A stretch of 64,000 nt of DNA from Paenibacillus sp. JZ16 (GCF_015326965.1 NZ_CP017659.1:558001-622000), one strand, 5' to 3'. Positions 33,649 through 43,460 are shown, counted from the first letter of the stretch. Notes: generated by a model from the sequence alone, not told the origin. Numbers and translations: made by a program.

Positions 33649-34679
33649 TCTGAAGACCGCCCCCCAAGCTTACGCAAAAACAATGCGATAATGACAGGTC
33701 CGCCGATTAGAGTCGTCCAAAGCCCGACAGGCACTTCCCTGGGCATAAATACGGTTCGTGCCAGGATATCGGCTGTTGTTAATAGTACGGCTCCGAGCAT
33801 TGCCGAGAATGGAAGAACGAACTTTGCGTCATATTGCTGTGATAAGCTCCGTATAAGGTGAGGAGCGATCAAGGCAATATAGCCAATAGGTCCGCACTGG
33901 GATACAACCGCAGCCGTCATCGCGCAGCATACGATGAGCAGATAAATACGCACCCGCATGACATGAAGTCCCAGTCCTTCGGCAGTCTCGCTCCCCAAGC
34001 GCAGAACGTTCAAAGATCTGGCGAAGCTAAGGGAAAGGGGAATCGTAACGAGCGCCCAGGGCAAAAGATAACCGACATGAGTCCAATTGCGGTTCGCCAA
34101 ATTTCCCATCAGGAACGTAAACAAGAGGCTTGCACTATTGGATGACCCCATCGTAATCACCCATACCACCAATCCGTTCATGATCGCAGTTACTGCAGCG
34201 CCGATAAGGATAATATGTATGCCTCCATTCCTTCCCCCAGCTGCCAAAATAACAACAGCCCCGCCTATAAGTCCTCCAATAAGGGCAAACCACGGCTGCA
34301 TGACATAGGAAATGGGAACATGTAAAACCGTAATAAGGGCCATCATAAACGAAGCTCCCGAAGAAACACCTAACAACTCCGGACCTGCTAATGAATTTCG
34401 TAGTCCATCCTGCAAAAGAACGCCGCATAACCCCAGCATCGCTCCGGCAATGCATCCTAGTACGATTCGAGGGAGCCTGATCTCCAGAACGGACACCCTC
34501 TCAAGTTCGGTTCCCCCGTTTAAGAACAGCAGCTGCCGCAAGCCTGACCAGGATATTTCCGGGTAGCCGTACTTCATGCCTATCGCCATAGCAGCAGCCA
34601 GCATGATAAACAAGGCAAAAAAAAGGGGCGCACCCCCTATATTTGCTCTCTTGACTATGGTGGAATCGGTACTCTGCAA
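33645..34679 (-). CDS. FecCD-type ABC permease
   Basis: Permease of 344 residues, the first permease gene after the binding protein (2-base gap). Signatures LPRIVLGCIAGAMLGLCGVLLQ, LRNSLAGPELLGVSSGASFMM and GPIGYIALIAPHLIRSL are present. Pairs with the 32596 permease to form the membrane channel. It should be induced by zinc limitation through box 35757. Confidence 0.94.
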   Translation of the reverse strand: MQSTDSTIVKRANIGGAPLFFALFIMLAAAMAIGMKYGYPEISWSGLRQLLFLNGGTELERVSVLEIRLPRIVLGCIAGAMLGLCGVLLQDGLRNSLAGPELLGVSSGASFMMALITVLHVPISYVMQPWFALIGGLIGGAVVILAAGGRNGGIHIILIGAAVTAIMNGLVVWVITMGSSNSASLLFTFLMGNLANRNWTHVGYLLPWALVTIPLSLSFARSLNVLRLGSETAEGLGLHVMRVRIYLLIVCCAMTAAVVSQCGPIGYIALIAPHLIRSLSQQYDAKFVLPFSAMLGAVLLTTADILARTVFMPREVPVGLWTTLIGGPVIIALFLRKLGGRSSE

Positions 34680-34681
34680 TG

Positions 34682-35737
34682 CTATTCCACCGCTTTCTTA
34701 TAAAGCTCGGGATACATGATGCTCATCGCTTCGTCTAATATGATGCCGAGCGAACGTGTTCCTCTGCCGCTCGCCCATACGGACGTGCGCATCTCATGAA
34801 CCTGTCCATTCTTTACCGCGCTGAGTCTGGACCACAGCGGGTTCCTCTTGAATTGCTCGGATAATGGCTGTGCATCTGGGCTGAACGTGAAGGTCTCGAC
34901 AAAAATATAATCCGGATCGTTCTCAAGCACCTTTTCCAACGAATAAGCCATCCCCCCTGCTTGATGGCCGCCATCTGCCTCGGGTGCGGGCCATGGGTAT
35001 TGCGTCACTTCCGCCAGCACCGAGCCTACGAGTGACCCGGCCGTATCGATCCCGAAGTTTACATCGGACCCGTACATCACCAGCGCGGTTTTATCCTTCG
35101 GACTGTGTTCTTTGTAGTAGTTGAATTTATCCAGCAGGCGCTTCTCGGCCGCTTCGGCTTCTGCTACTTTTCCGGTCAGCTGGCCCATATGCTGTAAGAA
35201 CTCGATCGATTCTAGCATACTTTTGGGCTGGACGATGTACAGCGGAGCAATGCCGGCTAAGCCTTCCCGTAAACCTTCATGGGTTCCTTCCAATCCGATG
35301 ACAAGATCCGGCCCCGCTAACGAAATATCCTCCAAATTGGGTTCAAAGAAGCTTCCTCCGATTTGTCCAAGGCTTGCGGCTTCCTCACCATAAAATTCTG
35401 GTTCAGGCGCTAGTCCTCCTGCAGTTACCGCAGCGGGTTTCAATCCCAGCTCAACCAGGGCATCTACGCAGATCTCTGTTAAACACGCCACCTTCTCCAC
35501 CGGCAGGTCAACGGATATCTCCGTGCCGGTTACATCCTTGAATGTCGCTTCGGAGTTTTTTCCTTCCTCATTTGACGCTGCCTCTTCAGCACTTGGCGTT
35601 GCTTTTTCAACATTTGGATCCGCTCTGTCCGTTGCATTTTCAGTCCCCGTTTCTTGAGGCGGGTCTTGGGGAACACTGCTGCAGCCAGAAATGAGTGCTG
35701 CAATTATCAAAAATATGATACCTAGTCGTTTGCGCAT
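34682..35737 (-). CDS. FecB-type metal-chelate binding lipoprotein
   Basis: Binding lipoprotein of 351 residues with lipobox (IAALISGCSS), an acidic/polar linker (about residues 25-65) and a class III fold starting KDVTGTEISVDLPVEKVACL. EDISLAGPDLVIGLEG is the hinge motif. The region AVTAGGLAPEPEFYGE resembles siderophore-binding relatives. It heads the FecBCDE operon under the Zur box at 35757. The ligand is unknown; hydroxamate or other siderophore-like zinc complexes are possible. Confidence 0.91.
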   Translation of the reverse strand: MRKRLGIIFLIIAALISGCSSVPQDPPQETGTENATDRADPNVEKATPSAEEAASNEEGKNSEATFKDVTGTEISVDLPVEKVACLTEICVDALVELGLKPAAVTAGGLAPEPEFYGEEAASLGQIGGSFFEPNLEDISLAGPDLVIGLEGTHEGLREGLAGIAPLYIVQPKSMLESIEFLQHMGQLTGKVAEAEAAEKRLLDKFNYYKEHSPKDKTALVMYGSDVNFGIDTAGSLVGSVLAEVTQYPWPAPEADGGHQAGGMAYSLEKVLENDPDYIFVETFTFSPDAQPLSEQFKRNPLWSRLSAVKNGQVHEMRTSVWASGRGTRSLGIILDEAMSIMYPELYKKAVE

Positions 35738-35756
35738 GGGTTACATCTCCTTTAAT

Positions 35757-35779
35757 TCAGTGTAATTATTACGATTAAT
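35757..35779 (-). promoter_or_regulatory. Zur box for the FecBCDE operon
   Basis: TCAGTGTAATTATTACGATTAA carries the centre GTGTAATTATTACGA, two mismatches from the operator core. It lies 20 bases before the ATG at 35737. Confidence 0.87.
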
Positions 35780-35789
35780 ACAGATGAAG

Positions 35790-37007
35790 CTATGTACTCT
35801 GTACATTATCTTCTTCACTGGCCAAACTTCTCGAAGCCTTCCTATCACTGCGCCCATATGCAAAAACAATCATAATCAGCCCCAAGGCAGCACAGATCAA
35901 GTACATGGAGGAGTAAGATAGAACATCGGCGATCGGTCCCATAACGACACCGCCCAAAGATACACCGAGATCGGCCATTGCGATAAACAAGCCTATCAAT
36001 ACATTGCGGCTTTGTTGAGGCAATACAAAAGATAAATAGGTTGTTAGTGTCGGATACAGGAGTGCCTGCGCAATGCCCATAACTATGGCTCCTGCGTACA
36101 GAAATAGAGAACCCCATAGTTGAGAAATACTGATGCATAGGGAAGCGAGGGCAATGAGAAACATGATTCCCATGACAAACCACGAATGCCATCTGCCATC
36201 GGAAGGGATTCTTTTTCTTAGCGTGAAACGAGCAGCGACTACAACAGCGGCTTGGAGCATCAAATAGATGCCGGCATGGCCGCTCTCCAACTGAGAGCCG
36301 TAGAGCGGCATAAACGTGGTTACCGCTCCAAACACGATTGACGACGAGAGCATCAGTACACTGCATTTGAACATGAGTGGATTTTTTATGATCTGTCCAA
36401 AGGACTGAAATACCCCTGAATTCGTGGTGGGCGCATCGGAAGATCCCGATGCCGGGTCCATTTTGACTGCGTATCCGAAAAGACCAGTACTGATAGCAAT
36501 CAGGATTAAGATGATCGATATGGAGTCCATCCCGTTCGTTTGCCAGAAACCTATAGCAAAAACAGGACCGATAATGCCCGGAATATATGAAAATAAAGAG
36601 TAAAAGGAGATGCCTTGAGAACGATCTTTCTCTGGCAAAGCGTCAATAATGCCAATCTGTAGGGCCATCGAAAAAAATGCTGTTGAAACACCTTGCAGTA
36701 TTCGTGCAACCAAATACCCACTTAACCCGGTGAATGAATACAGTATTAAAGCAGCAGCGTTGACCAAGAGAATAATGCGAAGGATCCTAATTGGCCCGTA
36801 CTTTTGGATCCATTGGCCGGCCCACGGCCGAAAAAACATAGTTGTAAACATGTAGGCGCCCATAATAATGCCGATCGTTGTGCCGCTTGCTCCCCATGCA
36901 GCTCCCTGGAGCGGTATGATGACGTTCAGAATGGCATTGGCGCTGAAATATAGCAGTGTGAGCAAGTATAAACGCAGAAATGGCCAAGACATCGCTCCAC
37001 TCATCAT
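35790..37007 (-). CDS. cntE: Metallophore exporter CntE (MFS)
   Basis: Major facilitator protein of 405 residues, twelve membrane segments. The N-terminus (SGAMSWPFLRLYLLTLLYFS), FRPWAGQWIQKYGPIRILRI, VARILQGVSTAFFSMALQ and GIIDALPEKDRSQGISFYS match my memory of S. aureus CntE, the staphylopine exporter, very closely. It is the last gene of the cntABCDFE order, 23 bases after cntF, the same order as in staphylococci. The metallophore synthesis genes cntK, cntL and cntM are not in this window, so the exported compound must be made from genes elsewhere or by other enzymes. Confidence 0.93.
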   Translation of the reverse strand: MMSGAMSWPFLRLYLLTLLYFSANAILNVIIPLQGAAWGASGTTIGIIMGAYMFTTMFFRPWAGQWIQKYGPIRILRIILLVNAAALILYSFTGLSGYLVARILQGVSTAFFSMALQIGIIDALPEKDRSQGISFYSLFSYIPGIIGPVFAIGFWQTNGMDSISIILILIAISTGLFGYAVKMDPASGSSDAPTTNSGVFQSFGQIIKNPLMFKCSVLMLSSSIVFGAVTTFMPLYGSQLESGHAGIYLMLQAAVVVAARFTLRKRIPSDGRWHSWFVMGIMFLIALASLCISISQLWGSLFLYAGAIVMGIAQALLYPTLTTYLSFVLPQQSRNVLIGLFIAMADLGVSLGGVVMGPIADVLSYSSMYLICAALGLIMIVFAYGRSDRKASRSLASEEDNVQST

Positions 37008-37030
37008 TCAATCCTCCTGCGTTGAAAATG

Positions 37031-37776
37031 TCAAAATGTAATCAAGTGATCGATCAGTCGCTTGGCATAGTCCGATTGGACCTGCTTTAATTGCTCGACG
37101 TGAACTATCTCCTCAACCTGACCACTTTTAAAAATAAGGATCCGATTGCAAAGGTAAGCTGCTGCTTGTATATCATGGGTAATAAAGACATAACTCATCT
37201 GATAGATTTCTTTTAGTTCCTTTAATAATCGTAGAACTTGAATCTGAACAGATACATCCAAGGAACTCACGGCTTCATCGAGTACAATGCACTTTGGCTC
37301 CGTTGAAACGGCTCTTGCGATGCATACCCTTTGCACTTCCCCCCGGACAGCTCATGAGGATACTTTTTTTTGTACGAGGAATCCAACCCGACTCGACCCA
37401 ACAGAACGTCGATTTTGCCTCGAAGATCTTTTCCGGGTCCCCTTAAAGCTCTCAATGGTTCCATGATGGCTTCTTCAACCGTAAAGTACGGGTTAATGGA
37501 AGATGTATAATCTTGAAATACTGCACTGATATTGCCCAATCTGGTTTGTCGGTGCGTCACGTTGTTACCTTCGAAAACGATCCTTCCACTATCTGGCTTC
37601 TCGATGCCCAAGATGAGACGTCCAAGCGTTGATTTTCCGCTGCCGCTTTCTCCAATAATACCAAGACACTCGCCCTTCCCGCATTCAAAGCTTACGTTCC
37701 TGAGAATGTTTTGACGTTTACCCGTCATCCATCCGCCAATGCGGTAGGATTTATCGACGCCTTCGACTTTCAGCAC
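37031..37776 (-). CDS. cntF: CntF ABC ATPase, frameshifted in a G6 run
   Basis: ATPase of about 249 residues if repaired: Walker A (GESGSGKST), Q-loop (AVFQDYTSSINPYF), signature (LSGGEVQRVCIARA, recovered by adding one G), Walker B (CIVLDEAVSSLD) and H-loop (VFITHDIQAAAYL). The first frame reads ELSGGKCKGYAS at the run 37339-37344 and ends shortly after; the second resumes at VQRVCIARA. Second ATPase of the CntABCDF importer, placed three bases after cntD and upstream of cntE. No other lesion is seen, so a missing base call is likelier than true inactivation. Confidence 0.87.
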
Positions 37777-37779
37777 GGA

Positions 37780-38586
37780 TTACTCTCCCTTCATGATGGA
37801 ATTGAAATGGTTGCTCAGCTCGAGGCGAGTAGAAACCAAGTATTGGGTGTATGCGTGGTTCGCATCTGTAAATACCGTTTCGGTTATGCCCCTTTCAACA
37901 ATCTCTCCGTTTCTCATCACAATGACTTCGTCCGCAATCTTCCTCACAACCCCCAGATCGTGGGAGACAAATATCATAGAACTGCCTGTGCGTTCGCGAA
38001 GCTGAATTAATTGCTCGATCACTTCATATTGAGAAATCGTATCCAGTGCCGTTGTCGGTTCGTCCGCGATGATAACGTCGGGTTCAAGGACCAATGCCAA
38101 TGCAATCATTAATCGCTGCAGCATCCCGCCCGACAATTGGTAAGGGTATTTATTCATGATCTCCTGTGGATCATGAAGCATGACGCTCTTCATGGCATTT
38201 ATCATGATGGATTCCGCCTCGCTTTTACCCCAGCCGAAATGCTGCTTCAGTGTCTCCTTGAAATGCACGCCGACTACGCATGATGGATCGAATGCGCTCA
38301 TTCCATTCTGCATGATCATGCAAATGTATTTGCCACGTCTTTTTCTCATTTCCTTCTCCGGGAGTAGGGTTAAATCATCCCCTTTAAACAAGATATTCCC
38401 GGATTGGCGAATACCTGGCTTGTGTAATCGGATAATCGACCTGCATGTCATGGATTTGCCGCTTCCGCTTTCTCCTACGATGGCCAGACAGGTGCCCGAC
38501 TTTAGCTGAAACGAGCTGTTATGGATGATATCTTTACCGTCTTTCGCGTTCCAAACCCTCAGTTGATTTACCTCAAGCATATTCAT
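37780..38586 (-). CDS. cntD: CntD ABC ATPase
   Basis: ATPase of 268 residues: Walker A (GESGSGKSM), Q-loop (IMQNGMSAFDPSCV), signature (LSGGMLQRLMIALA), Walker B (VIIADEPTTALD) and H-loop (FVSHDLGVV). The ATG at 38586 is preferred, because GGTGGAG lies about ten bases upstream; an in-frame ATG at 38610 lies deeper in cntC. It overlaps cntC by 14 bases. It powers CntBC with CntF. Confidence 0.92.
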   Translation of the reverse strand: MNMLEVNQLRVWNAKDGKDIIHNSSFQLKSGTCLAIVGESGSGKSMTCRSIIRLHKPGIRQSGNILFKGDDLTLLPEKEMRKRRGKYICMIMQNGMSAFDPSCVVGVHFKETLKQHFGWGKSEAESIMINAMKSVMLHDPQEIMNKYPYQLSGGMLQRLMIALALVLEPDVIIADEPTTALDTISQYEVIEQLIQLRERTGSSMIFVSHDLGVVRKIADEVIVMRNGEIVERGITETVFTDANHAYTQYLVSTRLELSNHFNSIMKGE

Positions 38587-39454
38587 AGGCCGGTTTCTCC
38601 ACCTCTGCATTTCTTTGCATTCTTCCCGAGTTCATTCGTTTCGGATCCAGCGCATCCCGAAGTCCATCCGCCAAAAAATTAAACGCTAAGACGGCAATTA
38701 CAATGGCCAGCCCAGGCGCAAGCATGAGTTCCGGACGGGAGAACATTACCTCTCTCGCCTCATTCAGCATCATTCCCCACTCGGCGTGCGGGGCCTTTAT
38801 TCCCAATCCAAGAAACGATAATCCTGAAATTTGCAGAATCATGGAACACATCGAACCGCTTGCGGTAACTGCAATATCGGAAAATGTCACGGGAACAATA
38901 TGTTGAAGGATGATCTTGCGATTGTTGATGCCCGCTGCCTTTGAAAACTTGACATAATCCATCTCGGAATACTGCATGACCGATGTCCTGATGACGCGGG
39001 CAAACCACGCCCATTTCATAGCAACGAATGCAATCAATATGTTCTCGAGACCCGCCCCCAGAATGCCCACGACCGCTAAGGTCATGACATATCCCGGAAA
39101 GGATAGCATAATATCACATAGTCTCATGAATACCTTATCTGTTTTCCCGCGAAAGTATCCTGAGATAAAGCCTACAATCGCCCCCACGCCTACTGATGCC
39201 ATGAGTGCAACTAAAACCCAAAGTATGCTGGGGCGAATACCGTAAATCAGCCGGGATAGAATATCTCTCCCTAAATGATCGTTACCAAGCCAATGAGACC
39301 AGGAAATCCCTTCATACCGAAGATCCATATTAACTTCGTTAGGATCATGCGGAGCGAACACGGGGGCTGCGACACCAACGATTAGGATTGCTGCAATAAC
39401 AATCAGAGACAGGCTGGCTAGCTTGTCATTGCTTAAATTTTTTAGGACTCTCAT
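38573..39454 (-). CDS. cntC: CntC ABC permease
   Basis: NikC/OppC-type permease of 293 residues. An N-terminal helix (LASLSLIVIAAILIVGVAAP) is followed by SHWLGNDHLGRDILSRLIYG and five further helices; the EAA-type loop is around GINNRKIILQHIVPVTFSDI. The overlap of stop and start (a single shared base with cntB) shows tight coupling. Part of the import channel for the metal-metallophore complex captured by CntA. Confidence 0.93.
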   Translation of the reverse strand: MRVLKNLSNDKLASLSLIVIAAILIVGVAAPVFAPHDPNEVNMDLRYEGISWSHWLGNDHLGRDILSRLIYGIRPSILWVLVALMASVGVGAIVGFISGYFRGKTDKVFMRLCDIMLSFPGYVMTLAVVGILGAGLENILIAFVAMKWAWFARVIRTSVMQYSEMDYVKFSKAAGINNRKIILQHIVPVTFSDIAVTASGSMCSMILQISGLSFLGLGIKAPHAEWGMMLNEAREVMFSRPELMLAPGLAIVIAVLAFNFLADGLRDALDPKRMNSGRMQRNAEVEKPAYEYA

Positions 39455-40386
39455 CAGATTTCCTTCCTTAGCTTCGGATTGAATGCCGCATTAATCAGGT
39501 CAGCCAGGGTGTTAAACAATACAAAAGCTACGGCCATAATAAGGACATAAGCCTGTATGACTGGGAAGTCCCTGCTCAGAATCGACTTTATGCTTAACCG
39601 ACCGAGTCCCGGCCATGCAAATACATTTTCGATAACGACCGTACTTCCCAATATAATCGGAATGGCCATGCAAAATATGGATACGGCGACCTGCAAGGAA
39701 TTTCGTAGAATATGAATGGTGATCTTCCTCTCAGGCAAACCGCAAGCTCTCCCATAGACAACATAATCTTCGTGTAATTGAAAGAGCATGGAGCTTCTTA
39801 CGTTTCTGAAGTAAATGCCTACATAAGCCACTGATATGACCGTCACCGGTAGAATGTAGCTTTGATAAGAATCCATCCCACTTGTCGGTAATAGGTCCAA
39901 ATGGACGGAAAAATACCAGATCATAAGCGAGGCCAGCCAATAGGAAGGCATTGCGGTCAGAAGGAAGGACCACCCTCTGATTGACCGATCCAATAACTTA
40001 CCTTCATTGAGTGCACAAACAACCCCCAAGATGATAGATAGCAAGATAATGAAGAACGATGAAATTAAAGTAAGCTTTAACGTATTAAGAAACGCGGGGC
40101 CTATTAATGACCAAACCGATTGCCCTGTTACATAGGACTCTCCAAAATCCAGTCGAAGACTGGCTAACACCCAGTCTGCATACTGTTTAAGGAATGGCTG
40201 ATTCATTCCCAGTTCCTCCCTCGTTTTGGCAACCAGCTCGTCCGTGATTTCAGGGACCTCTTGGGCGCGAAGCACTACTTCCACAGGGTCCATCGGAGAC
40301 AGATTAATCAATAGGAAAGTCAAAAACGATATGACGACCAGAATTGGAACGGACAATAATAGACGTTTAATAATATAACTTCCCAT
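39454..40386 (-). CDS. cntB: CntB ABC permease
   Basis: NikB/OppB-type permease of 310 residues. RLLLSVPILVVISFLTFLLI starts the first helix, then VVLRAQEVPEITDELVAKTREELGMNQP is the typical family segment. FAWPGLGRLSIKSILSRDFPVIQAYVL and the C-terminal NTLADLINAAFNPKLR are conserved. It follows cntA by 30 bases. The importer's operon is under the Zur box at 42121. Confidence 0.94.
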   Translation of the reverse strand: MGSYIIKRLLLSVPILVVISFLTFLLINLSPMDPVEVVLRAQEVPEITDELVAKTREELGMNQPFLKQYADWVLASLRLDFGESYVTGQSVWSLIGPAFLNTLKLTLISSFFIILLSIILGVVCALNEGKLLDRSIRGWSFLLTAMPSYWLASLMIWYFSVHLDLLPTSGMDSYQSYILPVTVISVAYVGIYFRNVRSSMLFQLHEDYVVYGRACGLPERKITIHILRNSLQVAVSIFCMAIPIILGSTVVIENVFAWPGLGRLSIKSILSRDFPVIQAYVLIMAVAFVLFNTLADLINAAFNPKLRKEI

Positions 40387-40416
40387 AAATCTCTCCTTAT
40401 CGAATGATGGTCTGTC

Positions 40417-42018
40417 CTATTCAAAATACATGCTTTCGAACGGGAGCTCGAATTGCGTTTGTTTGAAAGCAATCCCTTTTAATGCCTTAGGTGCGAGCAC
40501 CGTAACACTGCCATTCGAAATCGGGATAAATACGGCCTCATCATGCACGATCCGCATGATCTCCGCGTACAAATTTGTCCGGTTATCTTCATCGGTAGAG
40601 ACCATTACCTTCTGAATAAGGTTGTAGAGGTCATCTGCTTCCTCGATTCCCTTGGTAGTGTGGAGATAAGAAGCTTCCGAGGTGAAGGCCGAGATGGTGC
40701 TTTGAGGATCATACGCCAATCCCCAAGTTTGATTGAACAATAAGTCATAATCCCCTGTAGATCGGCGATTCGCAATGGAAGTGGATTCTTCGCCGATAAT
40801 ATCCAGTTGTAATCCAATTGATTTTAATGCATTTTGAATAAATTCAGCCTGTGTTTTTTGTGAGGAGGAGTTGCTGTCGTAATATAAATTCATGGCCAGT
40901 CTTTGACCCGATTTACTTCTGACGTCATTGCCACTGGCTAATTTCCATCCGGCTTGGTCCAGTAAGAGCTCGGACGCTTCTACATCATAACCCCGCTCCT
41001 TTAATTGGACGTCTGCATAATTGACGTTGGATGAGAACAATCGATCCGCTTCCGCTTCTGTGCCTTCAAATATGTCCTTGCTGATGGTTTCCCGATCTAT
41101 TGCATACCAGATAGCTTCCCGGACGGCGGTTTCGCTTATCGGGCTTTCCGATTGGCTGCTGTTGGCAACGATCATTTTTGTATTCATGGCGTCACTTCGG
41201 ACTATTTGGTAATTCCCCGTATCGACCAAGCGGTTCATCGCTTGTACATCGAGGCTGTCCGCTCCCCGGTCATCAGTGAATACGAAATTCACTTCTCCTT
41301 TTTGCAAAGCGAGGAACGTGGTTTCACCGGCCGGAAGCACTTTTGCAGTAATTTTTTTGATTTTTGGAGTTCCTCCCCAATACTCCTCATTAGCGGTGAA
41401 GGATGCATACTGGTCGATCTGATGTTCCTTGAATATGTAAGGACCTGTGCCGTTGGACCCGCTCACGCCATTCTTCGTCTCACCTTGAATGAAGTCTTTG
41501 GGGGAAATAAATACATAGGGTCGTGACATGGACAGTTCGACCAGTGCAGGATAATATGATTCACTCAAATTGATTTGGACGGTGTATTCATCCAGAACGG
41601 CTACACTTTCTATTTTGGACGATAGTTTTATCCAAGCGTGCTTCTCGGCATTACGCTGGACGGCATCGATATTTTGCTTGACCGCTTCGGCATTAAACGG
41701 CTCTCCGTCATGAAACTTCACATTTTCCCTTAAATAAAAGGTATACACTTTTCCATCTTCCGAAACGTCCCATTTTTCAGCTAACAATGGTTTGATGCCT
41801 TCTTCTGTGTTCTCTACCAAAGACTCGTACACCATCCCCTGAGCTGGCATGGAACCCGTGTACAAATGAGGATTCATGTCATGAATATCTTTGGCTGTTG
41901 CATAGATAATTTCATCTTGGATTGCCGACTCACCATTCTTACCCTGAGTTGCTTCACCACACCCTGCTATCAGTGCAACCGTGATAATGTACATACAAAC
42001 CTTAAGAATTCTGTTCAC
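40417..42018 (-). CDS. cntA: CntA metallophore-metal binding lipoprotein
   Basis: Extracytoplasmic binding lipoprotein of 533 residues with lipobox (TVALIAGCGE). Its sequence follows S. aureus CntA closely from memory: DIHDMNPHLYTGSMPAQGMV, IKPLLAEKWDVSEDGKVYTF, RPYVFISPKDF, FVFTDDRGADSLD, NRRSTGDYDLLFNQTWGLAY and FELPFESMYFE. Arginines in RPYVF and NRRS lie where CntA arginines hold the staphylopine carboxylates, as far as I recall. It captures metal-staphylopine-like (opine) complexes. Operon cntABCDFE is Zur-controlled (box 42121), while cntKLM synthesis genes are not present. Confidence 0.94.
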   Translation of the reverse strand: MNRILKVCMYIITVALIAGCGEATQGKNGESAIQDEIIYATAKDIHDMNPHLYTGSMPAQGMVYESLVENTEEGIKPLLAEKWDVSEDGKVYTFYLRENVKFHDGEPFNAEAVKQNIDAVQRNAEKHAWIKLSSKIESVAVLDEYTVQINLSESYYPALVELSMSRPYVFISPKDFIQGETKNGVSGSNGTGPYIFKEHQIDQYASFTANEEYWGGTPKIKKITAKVLPAGETTFLALQKGEVNFVFTDDRGADSLDVQAMNRLVDTGNYQIVRSDAMNTKMIVANSSQSESPISETAVREAIWYAIDRETISKDIFEGTEAEADRLFSSNVNYADVQLKERGYDVEASELLLDQAGWKLASGNDVRSKSGQRLAMNLYYDSNSSSQKTQAEFIQNALKSIGLQLDIIGEESTSIANRRSTGDYDLLFNQTWGLAYDPQSTISAFTSEASYLHTTKGIEEADDLYNLIQKVMVSTDEDNRTNLYAEIMRIVHDEAVFIPISNGSVTVLAPKALKGIAFKQTQFELPFESMYFE

Positions 42019-42120
42019 GCTTTCCCTCCCAAAAATAATTAATGTACTGCTAATGAATTTCTTTCCCAGACCAGACCCTCATTGATCCCCCTATCTCTTC
42101 CCATTTTTACTCAGTGCAAC

Positions 42121-42145
42121 TTAATTGTAATCATTACTATTTAAT
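42121..42145 (-). promoter_or_regulatory. Zur box for cntABCDFE
   Basis: TTAATTGTAATCATTACTATTT with centre TTGTAATCATTACTA: three mismatches from the core, about 100 bases before cntA, longer than for other boxes. It marks the right edge of the Zur island. Confidence 0.78.
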
Positions 42146-42895
42146 CCGAAAAAAATATAGCATGTCATCAAAAAATAGTCAACAAATTCTTCCATGGAAT
42201 TTTCTATACAAATTAGAGGACTGCGCCAGTTGACATCGCAGACTTAAAAATATTCGTTCGCCTTAAGATTCCATAGCCTTATGCATGTAGACTTGCTATG
42301 AGACCGATTTAGTACAAATAACGGTCCATTGTCTTAAACACGATACCATCCCTTTTTACACTAATTACTTCCTAACCACTCCTCAACAGTGCAGGAAAAC
42401 CCGTTAAAACTGTTGGCTTTTTGAGAGACGTAGCCAATATTCGAATAATCTTTAAAGCTTCCTATGAATTGTCCGAGCCATGCGACTGTACTTGCCTGCA
42501 TTGGCAAAATCCTTTAAGTAATGTCGATTTAGCGACTTTCTATGGGACTATGTTCTTGTCCCCCGACATCCGAGTTGTGTCACAATTGGCGTGATTGCCT
42601 CAATCAACTTATCACTCTCCTTCTCTTTTAAACGAAAAAAAAGCCGCTGATAGCAGCTTTTACATTAATCAACTTGCTTTTAACCAATCGTTAGTTAAAC
42701 AAAAACAGCCGATCACATTGATCAGCTTTGCTGCCGGTCATGAACTTAAATAGTCAGTATCACAGAAAACTCTCTACATTACCTTTCATCTTTTACTCCT
42801 ACCGGTTATAGGTTGTAAATAATCTGCCCAAGTGCATTTATTGACAAATACCCAGAACCTTAGATGCTATCTAGTAATATTATAAGCGACTAGAC
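42146..42895. other. Intergenic region at the right edge of the zinc island
   Basis: About 750 bases without a convincing gene. It holds a copy of the second repeat family (42520-42570, GGGACTATGTTCTTGTCCCCC), a terminator-like hairpin (about 42638-42660, AAAAGCCGCTGATAGCAGCTTTT) and a piece resembling the first repeat family (42690-42735, CAGCCGATCA..TTGATCAGC). Nothing else was recognised. Confidence 0.6.
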
Positions 42896-43399
42896 TTATT
42901 TAAGCGAAACTAGCGTATTTATTTCATTATCTATCGACAAAATATTTCCCCAGATCTTCTCATTAAATATTCCATCTTCATTGATTAATTGACTCTGCTG
43001 TAATGAAAGGTCTTTATAGAGAATAGATAATTTTTTTAAGAGATCCATTTGTTGCGCAGTAGGGTTATTTTCTTTGATTTTTACATAAATATAGTCACTC
43101 GTATTCGGGCCATTTAATAGATGTTGATACTTTCTTTCAAGAGCAACATACAAGGCATCAGATTCGTAACCGTTAAGTGTCAGCAATGAACGAACAAATT
43201 CTGTTTCAAGTTTATTATTCTCTACCGCGTAGGTCAACGTATCACTTATTCGTAATTGAGTTTGCCACATTACTCCGTTCAATAAATATAAAGTATGTGG
43301 GTTATCGTTTTGTTTATCCTGGAATTTTTCTTGGACAACGTAAGCTAAACCACAGATAACGATTAAAATGCCTAAGATATATATGATCTTTCTTTTCAA
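42896..43399 (-). CDS. Hypothetical membrane-anchored protein
   Basis: Protein of 167 residues that I do not recognise. A single N-terminal membrane segment (IIYILGILIVICGLAYVV) is followed by a hydrophilic, probably extracellular, helix-rich domain of about 140 residues. The TTG at 43399 is chosen because CGAGGTG lies six bases upstream; the longer ATG reading would overlap the preceding gene's end. It follows the exported-protein gene fragments at 43461, perhaps as a partner. Confidence 0.65.
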   Translation of the reverse strand: MKRKIIYILGILIVICGLAYVVQEKFQDKQNDNPHTLYLLNGVMWQTQLRISDTLTYAVENNKLETEFVRSLLTLNGYESDALYVALERKYQHLLNGPNTSDYIYVKIKENNPTAQQMDLLKKLSILYKDLSLQQSQLINEDGIFNEKIWGNILSIDNEINTLVSLK

Positions 43400-43460
43400 G
43401 TGAACACCTCGTTGAAATTTTGGTTGAATTAATGAAGTCGCTCTAATGAGAAAATACTGA

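Noticed and set aside
37031-37776. Two separate ATPase fragments as a novel split transporter
   Set aside because: Same reasoning: one missing G in the signature region; everything else is a normal CntF.
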